DNA of 64,000 nucleotides. Source: Liolophura sinensis. Lineage: Eukaryota > Mollusca > Polyplacophora > Chitonida > Chitonidae. Positions within the stretch are counted from its first letter, which is position 1. Each line of letters starts with the position of its first letter. The stretch covers positions 20,129,608 to 20,193,607 of the forward strand of contig NC_088300.1 in the NCBI RefSeq assembly GCF_032854445.1, read 5' to 3'. This document shows positions 36,796-45,880 of the stretch, one piece after another. The translations under genes were made by a program, and so were the position numbers. Below the pieces are notes generated by a model that saw only the letters and a list, made by a program, of their open reading frames with translations, did not search any database and was not told the origin of the DNA.

Positions 36796-39634
36796 CTGTT
36801 AAAATAGTACCAATATTCTGTAAAATAATACCCCTTTTCCCACATTTGCGGAGAGATGTTCATCCTTTTTCGTTGGTTCGAAATAAATATTGTTTAAATC
36901 AAAAGCCACGCTCTCTTATCCGAAAAGTTAGCTACAGGATAACGCGTTATTTTGGATGAATATAAAGAGAGACAAATTCTTTAAAAGCACATGCACACCT
37001 CCAGCAATATTTACCAACTCACCATATTCGCCACCACTCCCATGTCGGGGTACTTCATATGCAAAATACATGATCTTCACATTTCACTTCCATTAATGCC
37101 TAAACGTGCCGTCCTCAATCTCACAGAAGACTGTCATTACCACTACATCATCTACATATTTCACTTCCATTAATGTCTAAACGTGCTATCATCATTCTCA
37201 CAGAGGACTTTCATTATCACTACATCATCTACATATTTCACTTCCATTAATGTCTAAACGTGCCATCCTCATTCTCACAGAAGACTGTCATTATCACTAC
37301 ATCATCTACATATTTCACTTCCATTAATGTCTAAACGTGCCATCCTCATTCTCACAGAAGACTGTCATTACCACTACATCACCTACATATTTCACTTCCA
37401 TTAATGTCCAAACGTGCCATCCTCATTCTCACAGAAGACTGTCATTACCACTACATCACCTACATATTTCACTTCCATTAATGTCCAAACGTGCCATCCT
37501 CATTCTCACAGAAGACTTTCATTATCACTACATCATTTACATATTTCACTTCCATTAATGTCTAAACGTGCCATCCTCATTCTCACAGAAGACTGTCATT
37601 ACCACTACATCATCTACATATTTCACTTCCATTAATGTCTAAACGTGCCATCCTCATTCTCAGAAGACTGTCATTACCACTACATCATCTACACATTTCA
37701 CATCCATTAAGAAACAATAAGAAACTTGGAGCGAAGATGTATGCTCGTCATTTTTTGACGTATCAAATCGACATTGTTCTCACACAACCTGTTCCCTATA
37801 ATCGTATCCACCCCTTTATATCATAGAGCACATGAGAATGATAAATTACATGAGATTCATATACATAAAAATTAATCTGTTAATTTTAACAGAACGTCTG
37901 TTGTATGAGTGATGCTAGAATGTATTCTGTTATAACTGTGTCATATTATACAATACTGTGTCATATTCAACATGTTATCTTGTTATTCTATTAGAATCTC
38001 TATCTTGAATAAAAAGAATAATTGTGTTCCAGTTAACAGAATAATCTGTAGCTATAGCAGAATACACTCTTGTATTACACAGACAACAGACTTTCTGTAA
38101 AATTAACGGATTGATTTTTTTAGTGTAGAGCACGAGAAAATCATCGAGCACATGAGAATCATCAAATGAATTACCTGCGGAAAATGGCAACAAGTTATCA
38201 GACTTGACAATATTTCCATCAGAATCCAGGAATCGGCTGGGATCAAAGACTTCGGGATCTTTCCACACCTGTGGGTCCTTGTGTAAGCTGATTAAGGGGG
38301 TCATGATGATGGTGCCTTTGGGGATTGCATACCCCGCTAAAGAGGTGTCCTGTGACGCTGCGTGTGGTACGCTTAATGGCGTGATATCTGCACATCGCTG
38401 TACCTCCATCAGAGTGGCTTCCATGTAAGGCATGTGTTTGCGGTCGGCCATAGTCGGAAACCTGCCTCTTCCGATAACAGAATGAATCTCCGCCCGAACT
38501 TTGGTCTGAACAGCCGGGTAGTTTATCATGTACAACAACGCCCACTGGAGAGTTGTCGATGTAGTTTCAGTGCCAGCAACAAACAAATCACCAATGACCT
38601 TGAGAAGTTGTTCATCTGAGATATAAAAAGACGGAAAATGTATCATTATTACATCGTCATAGCCTGGGTCTCTTTCTGAGATGACAGGCACAAACGAAAT
38701 TTTAAGAATCTTTTATCAAGCTTTATTTATTGACTAATGCGTTTGAAGTATTTCATTCTTCCGGACTAAAAGGACATATGAAACTGTAAGGAATAAAACG
38801 AAGACTAGGGTTTTATGGGAAATGAAGAAAGGTATGCCAACCCAATTAAAAATACAACCCTCTATTTTATCCTAAGTCGGGAATGCATGGTCTTCCCGTG
38901 AACTTCCTCTGAATGTGTGATCAGTTTACAATACTAGTGTATGTTACAAAATAAAAACCAAATGTTTCATGTATCTTTTAACAATACTCGACAGAGGCAT
39001 TCTGATATTCGAAGAGTCACAAACGACAAAGTTGACAGAAATTAAACCGGTTTGTAGACACTAGAATGAAAAGATAATCCACTCACCCTCAAATGTCGTG
39101 TGTGGGTTTTTTTCTTGAGCTTTATACATCTCAGACAAGTAGGCGTCGATGAAATCCCGAGGCTCATCCGGATTAAATGTGTCTTTGTGGTGTTGGATCT
39201 GATCGCTTGTAAAACTTTCCAACACCTCTACGTTATTCATAACCTTTTTAAAATTAAAGAAGTCTCCGGGCAAGTATTTCAACCATGGAATAAAGTTTAG
39301 TGGACCTGCAAATCCAACGTCCTCGAAGTTTTTTTCGATTGAGCTCATGTAGGCCACAAACTTGGGGTCATCATGTTGGAAACGATCTCCGAACACCAGA
39401 GAGCAGATTACATTTCCCACAGACGTGTGAATCAGTTTACCGATGGGAAATGTGGACTCCTTCGTGCTTGTCAGACATTCCACAAGGACTTCGATTTCCT
39501 CAATCACTCTACCCTCCAAACTCACTTTGCCGAAGCCGAAATCCCTTAAAGTTTGCAGGGCGAACCGTCTTTGCTCTTTCCAAGGTTCACCTGACGCACA
39601 GCCCACACCTGTGGCAAGAGAGATTTCACGTATG

Positions 39635-39667
<33 letters not shown>

Positions 39668-40390
39668 TTACCAGACATTTTATATACTAGTATAATTATA
39701 ACCTTATACACATAAAAGGTTTTACTGCTGATCCATCAATGGAGGAACATTAGGCGAACGCTCAATCCACTTAGTGTGGCTAGCATTTCCTATTCGCAAA
39801 ATGACCCCCTTTTTATTGGAACTTTGATCATTGCTGTTAATCCATACTGACCGATGACTACATACAGAACGGGTATAATAAAGATGAGCGATCAAACACT
39901 GTAGGCTTCAGCAGTTCGTTTATATTGACAAAAGGTGGCATGGCTGAGAATAAGGCTTCATTTTATTTTTAAAAATTCAGGTAAGCAAGAAAAAAGTCCA
40001 CTGACCGCTAAACTTTACTTGTTATGACAAAGCCGTATTCCACATACCCTTTCCTTTAGATAGAGTCTCAGAGAACAGCAGTTTGGGCCGATCTGCAAAC
40101 TCGTCCCCCCTGGTCACTAGCACCTCCTGCAGGTTTTCGCGGCCATGAACGAAGACTGCCGGCTTACTGCCCATGTACAGGAGGTAGATGTCCCCATACT
40201 GAGAACGGAGCTTCTGTAGGGCGGTGAACAGGTCTCCCCGTAGGCTGGGGAAGTTACCGATGACGGGCCAGGGCGTGGGTCCTGGGGGTTGGTGGGCAGG
40301 ACGGGAAGTGGATCGGAGGAAGAAGACCAGTAGGACGAGCACGACGACGGCCACCGCCGCCACGTTCGTGCACAGGACGTCGTACCACAT
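36614..40390 (-). CDS. cytochrome P450, CYP2 clan (gene CYP-B), complete, 4 exons
   Basis: Join on the minus strand: 40390-40048, 39608-39087, 38615-38175, 36795-36614 (343+522+441+182 = 1488 nt, 495 aa plus TGA). All introns are GT-AG and all junctions are phase 1. Product: microsomal haem-thiolate monooxygenase. Visible motifs: N-terminal membrane anchor about residues 9-25, proline hinge PPGP 35-38, helix-C WKEQR 124-128, helix-I AGTETT 302-307, ExxR (EVQR) 359-362, PEVFDPSRF 409-417, haem loop FSAGKRVCLG 433-442 with Cys440 as the haem ligand. Length is normal for the family. The start MWYDVL was chosen because it opens the anchor directly; an in-frame ATG 44 codons upstream would add a non-anchor leader. 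Substrate cannot be read from sequence. No frameshift or stop was seen, so it is probably functional. Paralogue of the gene at 45699-62884. Confidence 0.93.
36796..38174. other. CYP-B intron 3 (non-coding, satellite-bearing)
   Basis: 1379-bp intron between the P450 exons. It holds the 77-bp tandem array (separate entry) and AT-rich sequence at 37.7-38.17 kb. The last bases next to exon 3 resemble the same part of CYP-A intron 3. No other gene seen. Confidence 0.85.
37078..37712. repeat. 77-bp tandem repeat, about 8 copies
   Basis: Unit runs from TTTCACTTCCATTAATGTC through ACGTGCCATCCTCATTCTC to the next ATCATCTACATA; the spacing between successive TTCACTTCCATTAATG is 77 bp. Copies differ by a few bases and the last has a short deletion. 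It lies wholly inside intron 3 of CYP-B. The short open frames across it are artefacts of a period that is not a multiple of three. Confidence 0.9.
38175..38615 (-). CDS. CYP-B exon 3 (helix I, ExxR, PERF region)
   Basis: Residues 289-435 plus one base. Acceptor ATCTCAG|ATGAAC, donor CCGCAG|GTAATT. Carries AGTETT (oxygen activation), the ExxR salt bridge and FDPSRF. The exon ends exactly inside the haem loop (FSA-G|K), so exon 4 must be used to give a working enzyme. About 94% identical in protein to CYP-A exon 3. Confidence 0.93.
39087..39608 (-). CDS. CYP-B exon 2 (helices B'-G region)
   Basis: Residues 115-288 plus one base. Acceptor CTTGCCACAG|GTGTGG, donor GAGG|GTGAGT. Contains the helix-C WKEQR motif and the FGDRF segment, and runs to a PHTTFE end. 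This is the most diverged exon between the two paralogues (about 72% amino-acid identity by my hand count), as expected if it carries the F-G substrate-recognition segments. The upstream intron holds a (TA)n run at 39637-39664. Confidence 0.92.
40048..40390 (-). CDS. CYP-B exon 1 (membrane anchor, proline hinge)
   Basis: Encodes residues 1-114 plus the first base of Gly115. It holds the hydrophobic anchor, a basic stop (FFLRSTSR) and the PPGPTPWP hinge that folds the catalytic domain against the membrane. Donor is AAAG-G|GTATGT. 343 bp, the same length as CYP-A exon 1; about 104 of 114 residues match that copy. Confidence 0.92.
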
Positions 40391-40467
40391 CACTGCTGTG
40401 AACAACAATGACTGAGACTCACATTGAGGTATTGAGGTATATGTAGGCCTTGCAGCGTGTGTACAAC

Positions 40468-40496
40468 GCACAGTGTTTAGTATATAAACACTGTGC
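40468..40496. promoter_or_regulatory. perfect 12-bp inverted repeat with TATA-like core upstream of CYP-B
   Basis: GCACAGTGTTTA - GTATA - TAAACACTGTGC, a perfect palindrome with 5-bp spacer, 78-106 bp before the CYP-B start codon. It includes TATATAAA and two forkhead-like TGTTTA/TAAACA half-sites. Position suits a core promoter or dimeric-factor site. At the equivalent place CYP-A keeps only an imperfect half (near 62985). Function is inferred. Confidence 0.4.
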
Positions 40497-42769
40497 ATGG
40501 GTGCCCTGCAAACAACTTCCATTCTCTGCAGTTAGATGTCCATTACACTATACGATAACAAGGGCATAAGATCAGTAGACCATGACACACTTGCATATTC
40601 ATAACAATCAGCTTGACATTTATGTATGTTACATGTGATGTAATTGACCGATTGACCTAGTAGCAGGATACTCGATCGATTGTATAGTAATTTGCCTTCG
40701 ATACACTATTGATTTGTCTATTTGATTTGGGGTTTACGTTGTACTCACCATTAATACAGAAAATCATTTAGTCCTACCTACAACCGGCCGTATATCTCTG
40801 GTAATCCTGACACCTGGTTTCAAATTTATCCAGCAAGTAGAACACGATGTGTCCTTCAATAAGGTAATATTAAATATTCAATAAGGTAAATGCACTCTCG
40901 ATCAAAAATGAAAATTTTGGACTGAAATGGGAGCTGCTTTTTTTTCAAAGTTTATCCAACCTGTGAAGGTTAGAATCAAGGCGTACCTGAGATAAATGTT
41001 TTGTTTGTCGACAGCTTGTAAACTAGGCATGATACGTGATGTGAGTACTGATTTCAGTCATTCGCTTAGAGCATTCCTTGCGTCTTTTAAAGGCTGCTGA
41101 CTGCATCTGTTTGCATGAATCCGTCTTAATTTAATAGTTTTATACTATCTTACAGTTCGTTTGGTAGTTTGTGTGGAACATTGTTTTCTTGGAATTGACC
41201 CAGCGATTATTAACCTGAAACCTTCATCTTGGTCGACGGCTGATGTACAGATGGTTATTATCAGCCCTCATAGTATAGTGGGTTAGCTAAGTCATTGTGA
41301 AGAACAAGCAGGGCTTTGAGGAAGAGTTCGAATCCTAATGGTACTTTTTCGCATTAGAAGCATACCTTTGTTTGAGTAAAGGTGTGGGCTTACATGTATT
41401 AAATAAATCTTACCAGGAATTGTTCAGGTAGTTGTTAGAGCATATGCTAATACGCATTTAACATGCGGCAAACCATATAGGGATCCTACTTGAGAGCAAA
41501 CGTGGCCATCTATATCATCACTAACTCGCGACGCTAAATGTAATATGTAGTGGACTTATAAGGCTAAAGGTTTTATTTGTTATTTATTTATTTCTGTATT
41601 ATTACATAGGTTATGTCCATATTTACTTACAAGAGAATTGTACTCAATGTAAAACTTAAGGTGAAGGCGTTTGATGGAATATCTTTGACACGCCAGTTCT
41701 TGCAATAATAACTTGTGACGTTGATTGAAATCGTCATATACAACACAGGAGTTAATAAATGCTAGATATGTAAGGTGAGAGACGTTCTTGTCATATATAT
41801 GATCATGGGGTATATTGCTATCCAAGTAAGGATAATTACATTGTCAAAATTGAAACTACTGCCGTAAAGTCTGCAAGACACGGAATCGCTTTGGTCTTCG
41901 TACAAGTGCAGGTCGCGGTAAGATACACAATCTGGAGAGTGTGTGGATTAATCCAGCGGAGGTGGTCATAGGCCTACATCATATATGTAAGGATTGTTTA
42001 AAGCCAGTCGATCATCAGTGCATCGTACATCCGATGTGAGAATTAATCATTACAACTATAATATTAATCAAAGATTACACCGGTAAATAAAACCATAAAT
42101 TCAATTATCATACACCATCCATGGTTGTCTATGTTTTAAAGCTGTGGCGATCTTGCCGCATAGTTCATACTGAGCGCCTTGATAATGGCACGTCGGCGTT
42201 AGCAACTTGACGTTATGATACGTCACGCGAGAACTACTTTCTGTTTACAAACAACAGCACGTGCCCTGTAGCAAAACGACTGATGATGCTTTAGTTTTAC
42301 AGTTAAATTAGCTAACAGGCCCAGATTTTGATCAGCTTTTTGTTAAAGATGAAGAAGAAATTGCAGGAAACTTTTTACTGACAATCACAGGCGTAACCAT
42401 CCACATCGACGAGAGATACGTAAGTCGACAGGATTTTACTGGCGGTTAAAAGAAGAAAAACATTGCAAGTTCCACAAACTGAGACATTAAGAATATTCAG
42501 CGATGATGTGGGAAAACAAGTGGGAGCCACGTCTCATAGAATTTCTGCCTCCAAATCAACTAAATGACTGCCCCGCAGCATTGCTTATTACAGTACGTAA
42601 GGCGGGTGGATCGTACTATGGAGCGTCATCACGATAAGGCCTGAACAATTCTGCTGAATTTCTCGTAATTAACGTCTTACGAACAACCGTATTTATTGGT
42701 AGTATTTAGTTCAAGTATTTCGTCGCTGCATTTCCAGAAAAGCAGCGTGACACCTTCATTTATAATGCG
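40497..42769. other. upstream region of CYP-B, no other gene
   Basis: Intergenic. No exon-like segment with P450 similarity and no clear repeat seen. Confidence 0.5.
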
Positions 42770-42895
42770 AAAAAATGCCGGCGCACGAAGTGAGGGTTCA
42801 AACCCTGTCTTGAACAGGGAGTTTATAGATTTCCCGCTCTCATTAGTTGTGGGGCCAACAAATGGCGTCTGTACAGTTTAACGTTTGCGAAGGAC
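42770..42895 (+). mobile_element. SINE fragment
   Basis: GTGAGGGTTCAAACCCTGTC, TTGAACAGGGAGTTTATAGA and CCCGCTCTCATTAGTTGTGG match the B-box and following body of the SINE at 26878. The 3' part is cut. Confidence 0.6.
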
Positions 42896-42979
42896 CACAT
42901 GAAAAAGTTTTCCAGCCCTCTACGAAGGGGAACAAATCTTACATATTGTAAAACATGCCCTCTACTTACTTGAATAAGT

Positions 42980-43125
42980 AAGTCTTTCAGCAACCTGCGG
43001 ATGGGCTTGAGTTGTCCCCATGTACTGCTCGAGCTCCTCCAGCCATAATGCTGGCCGCTGTCGTATGAGTGAAATATTGTTGAGTACGGCGTAAAACACT
43101 AATGAAATAAATAAATAAATAGCAG
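42980..43125 (+). mobile_element. SINE 3' fragment
   Basis: AGCAACCTGCGGATGG ... CATAATGCTGGCCGCTGTCG, GTGAAATATTGTTGAGTACG and GCGTAAAACACT, then (AAAT)n. Matches the 3' half of the SINE at 58225. Confidence 0.7.
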
Positions 43126-43514
43126 TGCCAGGTATGATTATTCAAGATACTGTCTAGTGCTATCACTGTTTTTTTTTAATTCATGTAGGTAGAAAACACT
43201 GCTGTTTGATGAATTAAAAAATTTACTTCCCTCTATTGAAGAGACCCCAAGAAATAGGTCGAGCATGTTCCGACTGACCTCGAAGACGTGACCAATCAAA
43301 TGCTTAAAAGCTGTTGTGACCTTGACCTGGTGCTAGTTCTTGACAGTGCAGAAGATTTCTTTTGAGCTTGTAAATGGCCAAAAAATCCGTGGAATTCTTC
43401 TAGCAGTATATCCCGAAACCGAAGGTACAAGTATGTACATTTGATCTCGTTTCCCACTGCGATTCAATTTGCGGTACAAGCCGAATCGAGATATATGTAG
43501 ATATTCGCAAGTAT
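43126..43514. other. no gene recognised
   Basis: Spacer between SINE copies; short T-run at about 43170. Confidence 0.5.
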
Positions 43515-43740
43515 TTGTCAGACAGAATGTATGTATGTATATATGCTTGGGGTTTTACGTCGTCCTTAACAATTTTTTAGTCACATGACGACAAGGAGTC
43601 ATTAGTTGTGTGTACATACACTTTGTCTTCCTGTGCCAGTGCGAATCCATGCAGCCAAAGTGCTGCCGCCACTGTAGTATCATGCCGAAGACACCAGACA
43701 TTAGTTACACCCCAACCTAGTTACATCATACCAGCTCCGG
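43515..43740 (-). mobile_element. SINE body and 3' end, minus orientation
   Basis: Plus strand starts GTATGTATATATGCTTGGGG and TTTTACGTCGTCC (the tail), then the CATGACGAC...GAGTC, GTGCTGCCGCCACTG and GTGTCTTC-type blocks in reverse. Pairs with 45244-45395 as an inverted pair 1.5 kb apart. Confidence 0.7.
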
Positions 43741-43919
43741 GCGGCCACAGCGGTCGATAGTACATAGGCTGGCCATGGCTGGGTCATTTTTCTGTGCACT
43801 TCTAGGTAGGCTAAAGGTAATTTGGAGCTGTGGCTATTCAATGGTCAATACGTCCCTTTCATTTTTTCAGTTCAGTTTCAATGCGAATTTCAGTTCTGAT
43901 TTTTTATTATTGTGGTCTT

Positions 43920-44155
43920 CGTTGTCTAGTTGTCAGCGTGCTAGCGCAACATAATGACCAAGGAGCTTCTCAACACCATGGTGGCGTCCTCTCCGGTCGT
44001 ACATGGGAGGGTTTGTCCGTAATCTGGTAGTGGGGGTGGGTTTCCCACTAGCTCTGTTCGGTTTCCTCTCACCGCAATACTGGCCGCCGTCGTATACGTG
44101 AATTATTCTTGAGTACGAGTAAAACTCTAATCGATGAATACAATAAAATGGCCTT
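43920..44155 (+). mobile_element. tRNA-derived SINE
   Basis: GTTGTCTAGTTGTCAGCGTGC head, then TCTCCGGTCGTACATGGGAG, TGGCCGCCGTCGTATACGTG and TTCTTGAGTACGAGTAAAAC. Parallels 58225-58495 along its length, more diverged. Confidence 0.7.
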
Positions 44156-45117
44156 CAAAATGCACTGTGTATGATCGATACATCCGGTAATGTAATCTGA
44201 CGAACATATTGTATATGTAATATTGTAGTATAAATCATGTGTTGTACAGCAGATATGTTGGAATTAATAAAGAAATCAATGCAAATTCTCAATTTTCTTT
44301 AAACAATATTTATTAAATGCAGTACTCTATTTACCACACCTATACTGCCTAATGGGGATACAAATGAGCCATATCACATGACTTGTGTTCCCTTTAGAGA
44401 CTATCACCATGGTGTCTCCGAAGTTGATTTCTATATTTTGCGGCAAATGAGGTAAGTTTTTAGTTGATTTTATTGAAAAAATTTCAAATGTCTTTCACGC
44501 CGAATGTTCCACTTCTTCGACAGTAGTAAGGTTTATAGACATGGGCGTAGAAACTAGTTAACTATATTGGACGTCTCGAGCAATAATCGCAAGATCAATT
44601 TCCAAAACAATGTTTCACACAAACCACCCAAGAAATAAGAAAGCATATAAAGTAAAAAATACCGATACATTCATGCAAAGCATTTTATTGCAAGGAAAAT
44701 ACACTTTGAACATTTTTTCTAATACATAATGTTAAACTTCATAAGCATGTTTTCGACACAAAGAACTCCTTTGAGTTCTTATTCAAGGCAAATGTCATCC
44801 GATCATGTATAAAAGTGTTATGAAAGACTACTAAAACTCGTCAACATAAATGCATACATTTACACGCACTCACGCACGCAACCACCAACGCATATACACA
44901 TAATAGTGTTTGTTCAATGCAGTACAGAAATGTTAATATGGAGGAAAACAAAAAATAAAGTCAGTGACGGACACCGAGTTCATTTTTTGTTTTCCTCCAC
45001 ATGTTTTCTTCCACTGTGTTTGAAAAGCTCGTTTTTCTGCACCGGTAATTAAAGACGACTTGGGTGACCTTATCGTTACAGCCTCCGTCTCGCAGTCGGA
45101 GTTATTTATAGTATAAT
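44156..45117. other. no gene recognised
   Basis: AT-rich. The minus frame 44933-45187 runs into the minisatellite and is not supported. Confidence 0.5.
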
Positions 45118-45243
45118 GTCCTCGGGTGGGGCACAGTGTGATACAATGTGACTGAGTGGGGTACAATGTGACTAGGTGGGGGTACAATGTGACTGGGTGG
45201 GGTACAGCGTGACTGGGTGGGGTATAAGGTGACTGGGTGGGGT
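45118..45243 (+). repeat. 20-21-bp minisatellite (GGTACAATGTGACTGGGTGG)
   Basis: Six tandem units in front of a SINE body (45244-45395). The unit is the same GTGACTGGGTGG core that is triplicated, as part of a 119-bp block, in the SINE at 23.1-23.6 kb. Confidence 0.85.
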
Positions 45244-45395
45244 ATCGTGTTTGGTGTCTTCAGTGGCGGCAGCACTTTGATGGCATGGACTTGCTCTGTG
45301 ACACGAGGACACAGTATATGTGCACCTCCTCATCATGCGACTGAAAAATTGTCAAGTGCCCCGTAAAACCCAATGCATACATACATACCAGTAAT
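45244..45395 (+). mobile_element. SINE body and 3' end
   Basis: GGTGTCTTCAGTGGCGGCAGCACTTTG ... CATGCGACTGAAAAATTG ... CGTAAAACCC and a CATACATACATACC tail. Same family as the reversed copy at 43515-43740. Confidence 0.7.
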
Positions 45396-45698
45396 TAACC
45401 TAATAATTAAGAATTCCCTCTAACGGAGAAAATGAAAGTATAAATAGTAAAGGATTAGCGCCCTTACATTATCAATATCGTTATCATTATCACTAAAGCC
45501 CACAGGTAAGTTCAAGTATTTAGCAAATGTAGTCTTATGATATAGTTATCAACCAGACTGATATGATTTTCACCTTTCACAAAAATCTTTCCATCTATGC
45601 TTACGTACTTGTTTGTATCCTTACATTGTATCAAACGACTTCTTTGAAGGTGATAACATTGTGGCTATTTACAGAATACCTACCCGATGGCGTCACTT

Positions 45699-45880
45699 TC
45701 AGGAGGCTGTGACAGCCCTTAGACTATACTTTGGGGGTCGTCGGGTAAGGCCGATAATAGCCTTTTCAGACAATGACGTCACACCTTCCGGGGCTTTGAA
45801 GATAAACCTTTGCAGCATGGAAGACAGGTAGAGGAACAACTCCATCCTGGCCAAGCTCTCTCCCAAGCACACTCGCTTAC
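45699..45880 (-). CDS. CYP-A exon 4 (haem cysteine), separated by retrotransposons
   Basis: Acceptor GTTAACAG|GTAAGCGAG reconstitutes G-K-R-V-C-L-G with the end of exon 3. 59 residues end ...LRAVTAS then TGA. About 81% identical to CYP-B exon 4, with no stop. It lies 13.2 kb downstream of exon 3 because of nested insertions. Alternative: it is an orphan exon of a third, mostly deleted P450 copy. Confidence 0.85.

Noticed and set aside
36624-36959. 111-codon plus-strand frame
   Set aside because: Antisense to CYP-B exon 4 and the adjoining intron.
38204-38428. Plus-strand frames over the P450 exons (also 38434-38619, 39100-39695, 60119-60715, 62754-62975)
   Set aside because: They are antisense shadows of the well-supported P450 exons.
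45699-45880. Orphan exon of a third P450 gene
   Set aside because: Phase, order, strand and absence of any other exon 4 make it the best partner of the exons at 59-63 kb, although the alternative is not excluded.
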